40,964 bases of DNA from the NCBI GenBank assembly GCA_018667575.1, contig JABIUA010000003.1, forward strand, positions 1-40,964, in the 5' to 3' direction. The notes beneath the pieces were generated by a model. That model was given only the letters and a program-made list of their open reading frames with translations, had not been told where the DNA came from and made no database searches. Shown piece by piece: positions 1 to 9,407 of the stretch (positions within the stretch are counted from its first letter, which is position 1; each line of letters starts with the position of its first letter). The DNA is from Methanobacteriota archaeon. GTDB lineage: Archaea; Thermoplasmatota; Poseidoniia; Poseidoniales; Poseidoniaceae. The position numbers were made by a program, and so were the translations under genes.

Positions 1-496
1 CTGAAATTCTATTTCGAATATGCTGATGTAAAGAGATTATTGCATCTCTTTGTGCATCCATCTCCTCAAGGATATTGCTTAATTCAGCAAGGTGAGAAAC
101 TCCTTCTCCCACAGAGATCTTCTTCCTTCCACTGACAGTCTCAGCAACCTTCAAACTATTTTCTGGAAGAGTTTTTGAGAGCCTCATAGGGCCACCTAGT
201 GGTAGTTTTCGTTGTTCACAGTGAAACAAGTCCGGCCCCAAATCGATTCGTAAGGAAATTGATTTTTGAACAGAATAAATGGTTCTTGGTGGGCCACCTT
301 TGTTACTTGGAACCTTCATTTTAGCGACAAAGTCTCCCTTTTCTAATTCTTTTAGATGTTTCATAATTGCTTGTTGACTAACTCCAATCAAATCTGCTAA
401 TTGCATTGGATAGTGAGGTTCTCTAACAAGCCTCTCTAAAATTTGCCTACGCACCTTGTTTTGGAGAATAGATAATGCAAGGTCAACATCAACCAT
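1..496 (-). CDS. ArsR-like winged-helix transcriptional regulator (C-terminus cut by window start)
   Basis: Own translation of the minus strand from ATG at 496: MVDVDLALSILQNKVRRQILERLVREPHYPMQLADLIGVSQQAIMKHLKELEKGDFVAKMKVPSNKGGPPRTIYSV...; wHTH pattern followed by a coiled-coil-like tail; no stop before position 1, so absent from the ORF track. Confidence 0.8.
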   Translation of the reverse strand, partial: MVDVDLALSILQNKVRRQILERLVREPHYPMQLADLIGVSQQAIMKHLKELEKGDFVAKMKVPSNKGGPPRTIYSVQKSISLRIDLGPDLFHCEQRKLPLGGPMRLSKTLPENSLKVAETVSGRKKISVGEGVSHLAELSNILEEMDAQRDAIISLHQHIRNRIS

Positions 497-550
497 ACTG
501 CTCAACCTAAGGTTACCTAGAGGGCACACCCTTTTGAATGCGTCGAAACA

Positions 551-1129
551 TCAGAAAAGGATACCTCTAAAGATAGAGTAACTCAAAAGACCCATTCCGA
601 TTAGTAATAATGGCGTTGTTATTCCGCTTTTCAATGTCGCTTCATACTCCCAATCTACAGAGAATTGTTGTAGAGATTGACTATCATCTCCTCCGGCCAC
701 AAAGCGATATTCTCCCGGTTCAGGAGTCCACTGAATCTCTCCGTTAGATGAGTCTCCTCCCTCGATTAGAGTGACAGAGTTTTTTGTACATTTGTAATAA
801 TCATTTTTTAGTTCACAGTTTTCGACTTGATCGGCTTCTGCAATTCCAATCCATACTCCCTCCTTAGCCCATGAAATATCTACAATAACATCTGCAGCAA
901 TAGCCTCAGCAGGAATCTCTAAGATTTCAACTGACATGCCCCAGTAACAAGTTACTTCTTCATCTCCAGGCAATAGCGTTCCTTCATCGGTTATTTCACA
1001 CGGGGGGAGCATAGTTTCAACACTATCAGATTCTGCTAGTTCGTTATTTATTCCAACTATTGAAACAATCAAAAGTATGGAACCTATGATTCCAGCAGCG
1101 ATACGAAAATATTTTTCCATATTAATCAC
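551..1129 (-). CDS. Hypothetical membrane protein, N- and C-terminal TM segments flanking an extracytoplasmic beta-rich domain
   Basis: 192-aa ORF; hydrophobic segments at both ends; GEYRFVAGGDD-type segment. Confidence 0.7.
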   Translation of the reverse strand: MINMEKYFRIAAGIIGSILLIVSIVGINNELAESDSVETMLPPCEITDEGTLLPGDEEVTCYWGMSVEILEIPAEAIAADVIVDISWAKEGVWIGIAEADQVENCELKNDYYKCTKNSVTLIEGGDSSNGEIQWTPEPGEYRFVAGGDDSQSLQQFSVDWEYEATLKSGITTPLLLIGMGLLSYSIFRGILF

Positions 1130-2167
1130 TCATAGTTCATCCCAATCTTTCCAAGCACCTGCTTTAGATTGGCTATCCTTTGACTTAGTTGATTTACTTA
1201 TATCGGCATGATTAACCATTTGTTTCGAATCTTTTGAGGAGAATTGCTCATCATCTCCTGAATCCCAGAAGGCTATATCCTTAGAATTACTAGTTTCTGT
1301 TGGATTTGTTTTATCCATTTGTTGTTGATTAAAGTCAGCAAATGGGTCACTCACTCGCTTCTGTGCTTCATCTACATCGCCTTTCATCAGAGCAAATACT
1401 TGGTCAGTCGTGAGTAGGGTGCCGTTTTCGACACTTTCACGCCCATCGACGAAGTCTTCCGATTTCGATATACCAGTATCAGCAAATGGATTTTCTATCG
1501 CTTGAACATTGTTAGTTTGCTCCATTTTCTTAACCGTTTCAGGAGTTAAGTCGGTAAGAGGCATTATCATTCCGTCATAGTTAATCATCATAACTTTTGA
1601 TTTATTCCTGTTAGAAATGTAAAGGATTAGAGCGATAGGAAGTGCGATTAAACCAAAGCAACATAGTCCTCCTCCAGCGATAAGTCCAATCTCTCCGAAG
1701 ATATTCCACTGTGCTTCATCGACGTCTACCAACCAAATAGTAACATCTTCACAACCATTTTGTTCAGAACAATCCATAGTCAATACATATTCGCCTTCTT
1801 CACTAACTTTCCAGCCTTCTATGATAGCATACTCTTCACCACTTGTATCCATAGGTTGCCAGTCAGTTGCACATGAAGTTGATTCTAGTGATTCACTGGC
1901 AGGTGACGAGCCTTGCATCTTAGTCAATGATAGATTTCCATAGCCACTATCTGAAATACCAACAGCAACGTGACATCCAGAATCCAACTCTCCAATCTCG
2001 CTATTATCTCCAGTAACAATAATTTCACTTACATTTCTTGGACTAAACACATTATCAATCGAGTTACCTTGACTAAAAAGTACTACAGAGCCAACAAAAA
2101 TGCAAACTAAACCGAAAATAGCAACGCGCAGAGACCAAGGATTCGCCTGTCCCGAAGCCTTCGCCAT
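1130..2167 (-). CDS. Hypothetical membrane protein with extracytoplasmic domain and long acidic cytoplasmic tail
   Basis: ORF 1130..2191; ATG at 2167 (MAKASGQANPWSL) is a plausible start; two TM segments. Confidence 0.65.
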   Translation of the reverse strand: MAKASGQANPWSLRVAIFGLVCIFVGSVVLFSQGNSIDNVFSPRNVSEIIVTGDNSEIGELDSGCHVAVGISDSGYGNLSLTKMQGSSPASESLESTSCATDWQPMDTSGEEYAIIEGWKVSEEGEYVLTMDCSEQNGCEDVTIWLVDVDEAQWNIFGEIGLIAGGGLCCFGLIALPIALILYISNRNKSKVMMINYDGMIMPLTDLTPETVKKMEQTNNVQAIENPFADTGISKSEDFVDGRESVENGTLLTTDQVFALMKGDVDEAQKRVSDPFADFNQQQMDKTNPTETSNSKDIAFWDSGDDEQFSSKDSKQMVNHADISKSTKSKDSQSKAGAWKDWDEL

Positions 2168-2212
2168 GATAATTCGTGTCCATCTTCCCAAATCAATCCT
2201 TGCACGGTATCG

Positions 2213-3313
2213 TCATGCAAGTCCTAATTCTGCTAACTTTTCTGGAAGGTAAGTTTCGGTTACGAAATCTAGACCATATTTAGCAAGAGATTGCTGTTCA
2301 GCCTTCTTACCTAATTCTAACATCATATTAATTTGGTCTTGCCACCAACTATCAGCAAATCTAGGGTCTGAAAGTTCAGCATTTAGCGCTTCAACATCTT
2401 TCTTTGATAGGTCATCACTTGGAAGGTCATAGGCTACAATATCATCGGCTGTTATTCCAAGGTAAGTTGCACTTGGAGTTGCTAAGTATTCTGAAATATG
2501 GGCGGTTTTAATTGCACCATAAGCAATTGAAGCAAATATTCTGAAAGACCACGGGTCACCGTCGAGGAATACAACAACAGGTAAATCCCATTCTTCGCTC
2601 ATACGCTTAATTATTCGTCGAGTGGACCTTGCAGGCTGACCCTTAAGATGTAGTAAACCGCATCTATATTCTTCATCAAATCCATTTTCTATCAATCTGT
2701 CAAACATTCCACCAGTCTCGATGGCCATAATGAAGTCAATATCGTTCTCTAACAACTCGATTTTCTCAGATTCTACGTTATATGGAACACCGTATCCAGA
2801 GTCTCCAACATCATCTCTAGCATTGATTCGCATCCACTCACCACGGCGATTTCTTTCACGAAGGGTTAGGTTTCCAATCATCCTAGCACCGTCTTCTTCA
2901 GGACGTAATTTGAAATCTTCACGAAGACATTTTGTAACAATTTCTAAATCTTCTGCTAAATTATTAGATTCGTTTTGACTTCCAAATTTACCAAGTCCCC
3001 AAGACTCAGAGATATAGTACATTTCTCTTAGAGTGGAGGATTTCCCAGCATCAATCATTTCTTCAATGAACTCAACGACATACAATGCTCTAAGCAATTG
3101 TTTTGCAGAACCTAGACTTGTTGCATCTCGAATAGACCTTTTTTTACCATATTTGTAAACTCCTAATTTCGCATCAAATCCAATATTATTTTTTGTCCTA
3201 ACAGGCAGTGTCATTGTAGGGGGTTCTCCGCCTACGATTTTGTCATACATTTCCTTTACAACTGAGTGCATAGCTTTTTTTGTTTCTTCCGATGAAAATC
3301 TTTGAACCATCAT
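2213..3313 (-). CDS. top6A: DNA topoisomerase VI subunit A (Spo11-like)
   Basis: Toprim-type [27 protein letters not shown] and YLGITADDI motifs; adjacent to subunit B. Confidence 0.95.
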   Translation of the reverse strand: MMVQRFSSEETKKAMHSVVKEMYDKIVGGEPPTMTLPVRTKNNIGFDAKLGVYKYGKKRSIRDATSLGSAKQLLRALYVVEFIEEMIDAGKSSTLREMYYISESWGLGKFGSQNESNNLAEDLEIVTKCLREDFKLRPEEDGARMIGNLTLRERNRRGEWMRINARDDVGDSGYGVPYNVESEKIELLENDIDFIMAIETGGMFDRLIENGFDEEYRCGLLHLKGQPARSTRRIIKRMSEEWDLPVVVFLDGDPWSFRIFASIAYGAIKTAHISEYLATPSATYLGITADDIVAYDLPSDDLSKKDVEALNAELSDPRFADSWWQDQINMMLELGKKAEQQSLAKYGLDFVTETYLPEKLAELGLA

Positions 3314-5418
3314 AATTCACCTCCAAAAAGAGTACTCTGTCCACTTGGGGGCGGAACTTTTGGTTCTCCTAGAGATGCAATAATTTCGTCTAAGTCAATT
3401 TCAGGTGATTCCGAGTCAGCCGTGGAGTCATCACTTGATTCAACTTGCTCACCACTTTCAAGGTTCATTTCTATCATGATATTTTCCTGATTCCTTATTT
3501 CTTCGAGATATTTTTCATCCATCTTCATGGCACCAATGACTTCTTGAGAGCCGCGATAGAAGATATCAGTTTCCACCCAATCTCCTTTTTCTAGGCCACT
3601 GAGACTGTAGGAGATGACAATTCGTTCACCAGGTTCCAAAGTTTGTAATTTCCATGCCCAAACTCCCATTGCTTCTTTTCTTCCACCAGTGTCATTGTCA
3701 ACTAATTTTGCACCAGATTTTTCAGGCCAATTTGCCAAAATTGTGTATGCTCTTGAACGTGAAGTGTAATTGTATAATGTGATAGAGACATCAGTTTGCT
3801 TGGTTTCTTTATTCCATACAGTACTAGTTTCTCCAATTACTGCAGACATAATCCTAGTTATCGATCCAGAAAGGTCCGGTATTGGCTTATCTAGAATCTC
3901 TGCAGACTTTGCAGCAATCGCAGGTAAAATATCATTTATTAGTTCGAACTTTTCTTGAGTCTTCGCCATCTTCTTCTTCTTCTCGAGGTGCTTTCTAAGG
4001 CCACGACCCATTTCTAGCATTGCCTTTCTCGCTTCTTCAATGACTTCTTCATTTTCAGCCAATGCCTCTTTCGCTTCAGATGTAAATTGAACATTCGTAC
4101 TAGCTAAGTGTACTAGAATTGCAGCAGGTCCCTTCGGTACTCCTTTAGCACCGGGTTGGTCCAATCCGTATTGCCGCCAATCTACACTTTCAATAGCCTT
4201 GGTCAAAAGGCAACCACCTTGTTGGTACATTAGAGGAACTCGATTTGCAAATCTGAGAACTTCTACAGCCTTATCAGCAGGCATGTTCCCTCCAAAGATT
4301 AGTCCAACTTCTATTTGGTAAGGATTACCTTGAGAAACGTTTGGTGCTCTTGTCATGGTGGATATAAATCTTGAATCAATAGTTTTTGATAGACCTTTTT
4401 TGATAAGCATTTCTTCAATTGGCGAGAGACAATTTGTTGGGGGATTTAACATCTTGACAGGCTTTCCATTGAACATTTTTTCTCCTTGGAATGCCTCGAG
4501 TAAAGCACGAATATGGTCTGGTTTCATCTGTTTTGGCTTTACACCGACATCGAGTTCAGCAGCAGCGCATAATTCCTTAGCAGCTCTGTTGGAAACTCCA
4601 GAGAAATTCATTCGAAGAAAAACCGATAATCTAGAGTCAGTTGACTCGCTGAGCATACGTTGAAGTTGGCCAAGTTCAATTCCATGAGGGTGAGGCTTTA
4701 TCGATTCTACTTTGGTTGGTAATCTTTCAGTGACTCTAGGCCAATGATGGATTTCACCTTCAGGGTCTATGAAATTAATTTCAGCATGAGGATTAACAAT
4801 GCTTGTCATTCTAAGGTATTGCCAAACACTCTGTCGGCCTTTTTGGTATTTAGCCTTTAATTGGGTTGTAACTTCTAGACCATGTTGCTTCATAGTTCCA
4901 TCTTTAAGTTCCCAAAGTTCTCGACCTTGGTTACTCTTAACGGCCTTATTTTTTCTAGTATCCAGTCCAATATCTACGACAGCAGCAGTTGATTCTGTAG
5001 AAATTTTAGAACGTACATGAGTTGGTTTGCCGGTGGTTAATTGGCTATACATTACAACTCCAGTAATTCCTATTCCTTGTTGACCTCTAGATTGCCTAAT
5101 AGCATGAAATCTAGATCCGAATAATAACTGTCCAAACACCTTTTCAATACTCTTTTGCGGGATTCCAGGGCCATTATCTTCGACTTTTAATTCAATGATA
5201 TCTTTCTTTAAATCGAGTTTTTTGATTTGGATATTAATTTCTGGTAGTATACGAGCCTCTTCACAAGCATCGAGCGCATTATCCACGGCTTCCTTGACAG
5301 CAGTAATCAAAGACCTTGATAGGGAATCAAACCCAAGAAAATGTTTATTTTTCTCAAAAAATTCAGATATTGCGACTTGTTTTTGATTGGATGCGAGTTT
5401 TTGTGCTATACCAGCCAT
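3310..5418 (-). CDS. top6B: DNA topoisomerase VI subunit B (GHKL ATPase)
   Basis: EAVDNALDACEEA, VEDNGPGIP and GQQGIGITG GHKL motifs; start placed at MAGIAQKLASNQKQ (5418) rather than ORF start 5526; 4-bp overlap with top6A. Confidence 0.95.
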   Translation of the reverse strand: MAGIAQKLASNQKQVAISEFFEKNKHFLGFDSLSRSLITAVKEAVDNALDACEEARILPEINIQIKKLDLKKDIIELKVEDNGPGIPQKSIEKVFGQLLFGSRFHAIRQSRGQQGIGITGVVMYSQLTTGKPTHVRSKISTESTAAVVDIGLDTRKNKAVKSNQGRELWELKDGTMKQHGLEVTTQLKAKYQKGRQSVWQYLRMTSIVNPHAEINFIDPEGEIHHWPRVTERLPTKVESIKPHPHGIELGQLQRMLSESTDSRLSVFLRMNFSGVSNRAAKELCAAAELDVGVKPKQMKPDHIRALLEAFQGEKMFNGKPVKMLNPPTNCLSPIEEMLIKKGLSKTIDSRFISTMTRAPNVSQGNPYQIEVGLIFGGNMPADKAVEVLRFANRVPLMYQQGGCLLTKAIESVDWRQYGLDQPGAKGVPKGPAAILVHLASTNVQFTSEAKEALAENEEVIEEARKAMLEMGRGLRKHLEKKKKMAKTQEKFELINDILPAIAAKSAEILDKPIPDLSGSITRIMSAVIGETSTVWNKETKQTDVSITLYNYTSRSRAYTILANWPEKSGAKLVDNDTGGRKEAMGVWAWKLQTLEPGERIVISYSLSGLEKGDWVETDIFYRGSQEVIGAMKMDEKYLEEIRNQENIMIEMNLESGEQVESSDDSTADSESPEIDLDEIIASLGEPKVPPPSGQSTLFGGEL

Positions 5419-5547
5419 ACTTAGACCTCCACATCTGGTCCTCCTTCGTCCCAATGACGTCGGGCCAGTAGTGATATTGTTACTCGCATCTCGACGGTTT
5501 TTAATCCTAATACTATCGTTAATCAATCAACGCCCATTTCTGGACCT

Positions 5548-6240
5548 CTATTCATTTTCGAATGAGGCGATATTTTTAGAAATTTTATGACTTCTGATTA
5601 CTAACCAAATTGTTAGTATAAATGAGATGATTAGACTAATTGTATAACTTGGACCTTTTTCTTTAGTTTCGATTACTCCTGCAATTATCCTTGTTTGTGA
5701 ACCCCACCAGACATACATTATCGATGGTACAATCATAGCCAAGTTACCAATTAGATAATGCTTTAACTTTATTTCAGTAGCCCCAAAAGCGTAATTCAAC
5801 AATCCATATGGAATTATTAAGCTAACTCGAGTCAACGCTACAGTCTTCCATTTATCAGTGATTATGGCATTCTCAAGTCCCATTAATTTTGGATTTTGTT
5901 TTAATAATTTTTGAGCGAAAGGATTGAGCCACTTTTTTGCTAATAGGAATGGAATTATTGCGGCTATCATCGAACCAAGCCAGGCAACAAATACTCCGAG
6001 GGAGAAACCAAATAGAATTCCTGATAGATATTTATGGAAACTAGCAGGTATAACTAAAACTCCAAAAACGATGTATAGGAGGATGAATACAGTAATTCCC
6101 TTAATTCCCGAATCTGTAAACCAAGACATTTGTTCAATTATTTGAGATAATAGAATTTGAGTAATACTCATTGAAAGAATAATTCCACCAATGACAATCA
6201 ATATGCCAGATGATGCAATCTTCATCTTCATTGAAATCAA
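5548..6240 (-). CDS. TVP38/TMEM64 (SNARE-associated/DedA-like) family membrane protein
   Basis: Multi-TM protein with the family-like stretch VPASFHKYLSGILFGFSLGVFVAWLGSMIAAIIPFLLAKKWL. Confidence 0.75.
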   Translation of the reverse strand: MISMKMKIASSGILIVIGGIILSMSITQILLSQIIEQMSWFTDSGIKGITVFILLYIVFGVLVIPASFHKYLSGILFGFSLGVFVAWLGSMIAAIIPFLLAKKWLNPFAQKLLKQNPKLMGLENAIITDKWKTVALTRVSLIIPYGLLNYAFGATEIKLKHYLIGNLAMIVPSIMYVWWGSQTRIIAGVIETKEKGPSYTISLIISFILTIWLVIRSHKISKNIASFENE

Positions 6241-8255
6241 CTAAACAGGCTTTCATTCCATGAAGTAATGACGCCTGTGAAAGCAGACGCTGCTACAGTC
6301 AGTGGACTTGCCAAGTATAGTTTCCCAGGTCCAGAACGTCCTTGGAAATTCCTGTTTATTGCCGAAACGCTAACTTGTTCTGGTGTTGTTGAAACACCTG
6401 GGCCAGCGCCGATACAAGCACCACACCCAGGGTCGATTAACTTCACACCTACTCGCTCGAATAATTCATGCCATCCTTTCTTTTCTGCTAACTCTTTGAC
6501 AGGTCCTGAACCGTATTGGATAAAGAATTCAACACCGTCATGAACCTTGAGTCCAGCATTTTCAGCCGCTTGACATACTTCAGCATAGTAAGCAACGTCA
6601 TCTTCTTTTCCAGCAGTACACGAGCCGCCATATGCAATATCGATCTTAACTTCACCAATTTCAGAGATATATGCTCCATTTGTTGGGTCGCTTGGAATTC
6701 CTTTATCAGGGTCTCCAGGGTGAGCAACCATAGGTTTGATTTGGTTGAGGTCAATCATATGAACTCCACCATCATACACTGCCTCGTCATCTGGTGAAAC
6801 ACTCATTGATCTCTGCTGTTCAATGTCTAGATTTGGCTGTGACTTTTTCATCCAATCATACAGGGAATCATCTGCTTCACAAATCCCAGTTCTTCCAGAG
6901 CATTCCGTGGCCATGTTACAAAGCGTCGCTCTTTCGTCTACAGATAAGCTTGCTAAGCCGGTTCCGCCAAATTCCATACTCCTATTCAAAGTCAATTCTT
7001 TTCTTGCATGGTCTGCAAGAATGTATAGGATTACATCTTTTGCAGTACAACCATGAGATAATGTTCCGGTCAACTCGAATCGGATTGATTCAGGAACTTT
7101 CACGAAAGTAAATCCAGCACTGATAAGATTTGCATATTCAGTGGCGCCAACTCCCCACGTCAATGCATTAGATGCTCCACCCATACAGGTATGCGAATCA
7201 GTCGCTTGAATAAAATCTCCAACTTCAATAAATTCTTCTCTAGCAACTTGGTGACAAATTCCTGGTGAAACGCCGTCTACTGCCGAGTAGTCTCTTACCA
7301 GTGTGTGCTTTTGGAAACTATTTTGTAGGTCTCTGAGAGTTTGAACCTTGTCCATAAATGGAACAAACTTTGGATTATGGTGGGCATATAGTAAATGGTC
7401 TTCAAACACAGCATACTTATCTGGATTAGGCAAACTGTAGTCTTCTCCATATTCCTGCTTTAGAAATGTATGAACCTGAGCAGTAGTAAACTCGTGAGAA
7501 TAACCGCCTTGAACCTGTGCAATCACAGGGTCATTTGGCTTTACACATTGACTGGAGTCTTGCCCGACTAGATTACGAGCAATAATTTTCTCTGCCATAT
7601 TCATTGGTCTTACGGGGGTTTCGATTGGAGGGAGTATGAGTTCTCCTTTCTGTAATGATTTAGCGAATGGAAATAGGCCACCCTTTTCAATAACCAATTT
7701 TGTAACATTATCATATCTGCTAGTAAATTCTTGCAGAGAGATTTCTTCTCCATTTTGTAATCTTTCAAGCATAGAGTAATCGCCCATCAATTGTCCAAGA
7801 TTGATATTGTTTCTTTCATGGATTGGGGCGAAAGAAGAAGCAATTACGATATTTATTCCAGCCCATCGCTCACACTGAGCGGCGGTTTCTCTACTCGAGC
7901 CAGTGCCTTTTCTTTGGCCAGAAACAATTACTTCGAAATTCCCATCTATCAATGCATTCTCTCTAAAGACCCGCAATCCATTATGTTGTAAGCCTGCATA
8001 AGCATTTTTTGCGATTTCGGAGGGGTCATGGTCAAAACAAACCCATGCCGGAGTCATGACATCTGTATTGATATCATCAAGCAGATCTTCAGGGCTAATG
8101 TCGCTCATATGAAGGTTCAGACCATCATATAATTGCTGTTTGATAAGATCTAAATCCTTAGTTAGAAATAAAACACGCTTATTTTTTGCGAGCGCAATTT
8201 TTTGGGGGGGCCAATTTTCACGCATAGCAACCATTCTTTCGCAAAATGCATCCAT
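6237..8255 (-). CDS. Aconitase/3-isopropylmalate dehydratase family protein; swivel (LeuD-like) domain N-terminal to catalytic (LeuC-like) domains
   Basis: N-terminal GQRKGTGSSRETAA swivel motif; C-terminal ATDSHTCMGGASNALTWGVGATE and DPGCGACIGAGPG Fe-S ligand motifs. Confidence 0.88.
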   Translation of the reverse strand: MDAFCERMVAMRENWPPQKIALAKNKRVLFLTKDLDLIKQQLYDGLNLHMSDISPEDLLDDINTDVMTPAWVCFDHDPSEIAKNAYAGLQHNGLRVFRENALIDGNFEVIVSGQRKGTGSSRETAAQCERWAGINIVIASSFAPIHERNNINLGQLMGDYSMLERLQNGEEISLQEFTSRYDNVTKLVIEKGGLFPFAKSLQKGELILPPIETPVRPMNMAEKIIARNLVGQDSSQCVKPNDPVIAQVQGGYSHEFTTAQVHTFLKQEYGEDYSLPNPDKYAVFEDHLLYAHHNPKFVPFMDKVQTLRDLQNSFQKHTLVRDYSAVDGVSPGICHQVAREEFIEVGDFIQATDSHTCMGGASNALTWGVGATEYANLISAGFTFVKVPESIRFELTGTLSHGCTAKDVILYILADHARKELTLNRSMEFGGTGLASLSVDERATLCNMATECSGRTGICEADDSLYDWMKKSQPNLDIEQQRSMSVSPDDEAVYDGGVHMIDLNQIKPMVAHPGDPDKGIPSDPTNGAYISEIGEVKIDIAYGGSCTAGKEDDVAYYAEVCQAAENAGLKVHDGVEFFIQYGSGPVKELAEKKGWHELFERVGVKLIDPGCGACIGAGPGVSTTPEQVSVSAINRNFQGRSGPGKLYLASPLTVAASAFTGVITSWNESLFS

Positions 8256-8376
8256 GTATAACGGTTCTTCCTTGACTTATAAGGGAATAAATCAAAATAC
8301 TATTTTATATTTGAATAATAATGATTATTTTGTAGTAATTTACTAATTTTTGTAAAAGTCACTTTTGCGTAACCTT

Positions 8377-8384
8377 CATATAAG
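8377..8384 (+). promoter_or_regulatory. Candidate TATA box for tfb
   Basis: CATATAAG about 63 nt upstream of the tfb ATG in an AT-rich divergent intergenic region. Confidence 0.35.
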
Positions 8385-8446
8385 TTCGTCTAAGGGATTA
8401 AGAGTGTTGCCCTTAATATAGGGTAATTTATGAGAGAGGGAATAAT

Positions 8447-9376
8447 ATGGATGAACAACAACAAGTAGAAGATATTGTAAAATGCAGTGACTGTGGAAGT
8501 AGAAGTTTGACACGTGATGAAACACGTGGTGAGGTCGTTTGTGACGACTGTGGATTGGTTTTAGAAGATAATGTAATTGATCAAGGCGCAGAATGGAGAG
8601 TTTTCTCACCAGAGCAAGGAGACCAAAGAGCCCGTACTGGTGCACCTATGACTGTCATGCTCCACGACAAAGGATTGTCCACCGATATCGATTGGCAAAA
8701 CAAAGACTACTCTGGAAAAACAATTAATTCTAGATATAGATCACAATTCTACAGAATGAGGAAATGGCAGAAGCGAAGCCGTGTTTCAAACGCTACAGAG
8801 AGAAATCTCGCAATGGCTCTAGCGGAATTGGATAGAATGGCAAGTCGCCTAGAATTACCAAAATCCGTTAGAGAAGCAGCGGCTGTAAACTACAAGAAAG
8901 CAGTGGACAAGCGTTTGATTCGTGGTCGTTCCATCGAAGGAGTTGCAGCAGCGTCACTTTATGCAGCATGTAGACAATGTGGTGTACCACGTACTCTTGA
9001 TGAGATTGGGCAAGCATCTCGTACAGGCAGAAAAGAAATTGGCCGTACATACAGATTCATGGTTAGAGAATTGAAGATGAAGATAATGCCAACTGGACCA
9101 GAAGATTATATCTCAAGATTCTGTTCAGGATTAGGATTAGATGCTGAAGTTGAAGCTAAGGCATATGAATTGATCAAGGCGGCTCAAGAAAAAGAGTTGA
9201 CAAGTGGAAGAGGTCCAACAGGTATCGCTGCTTCAATTATCTATATCGCTTCAGTTCTTTGTGGAAAGAGAAGAACTCAAAGAGAAGTCGCAGAAGTTGC
9301 TGGAGTTACCGAAGTAACAATCAGAAACCGATACAAAGAATTGATTCAAAACTTGAATATCGAACTAGATATTTGA
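8447..9376 (+). CDS. tfb: Transcription initiation factor IIB (TFB)
   Basis: N-terminal zinc ribbon CSDCGSRS...CDDCG, two cyclin-fold repeats, [17 protein letters not shown] and [16 protein letters not shown]. Confidence 0.97.
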   Translation: MDEQQQVEDIVKCSDCGSRSLTRDETRGEVVCDDCGLVLEDNVIDQGAEWRVFSPEQGDQRARTGAPMTVMLHDKGLSTDIDWQNKDYSGKTINSRYRSQFYRMRKWQKRSRVSNATERNLAMALAELDRMASRLELPKSVREAAAVNYKKAVDKRLIRGRSIEGVAAASLYAACRQCGVPRTLDEIGQASRTGRKEIGRTYRFMVRELKMKIMPTGPEDYISRFCSGLGLDAEVEAKAYELIKAAQEKELTSGRGPTGIAASIIYIASVLCGKRRTQREVAEVAGVTEVTIRNRYKELIQNLNIELDI

Positions 9377-9407
9377 GTAGTATCTAATATTCGTAGGTGT
9401 TTGATCT

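Noticed and set aside
2200-2220. TTGCA...TGCAA stem at the top6A stop codon as a terminator
   Set aside because: Short, with a wobble and no U-tract; could be chance.
3310-3345. C-terminal QSTLFGGEL of Topo VI B as a PCNA-interacting (PIP) box
   Set aside because: Lacks the paired aromatic residues of the QxxLxxFF consensus; too weak to claim.
5419-5526. N-terminal extension of top6B ORF
   Set aside because: Sequence upstream of MAGIAQKL is Arg-rich and not typical; ATG at 5418 fits the family start.
2721-5590. Antisense ORFs over top6A/top6B (2721..2978, 4355..4663, 4799..5020, etc.)
   Set aside because: Fully antisense to strongly conserved genes; low-information translations.
6268-7111. 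Antisense and off-frame ORFs over the aconitase-family gene
   Set aside because: Overlap conserved catalytic coding sequence; no domain signal.
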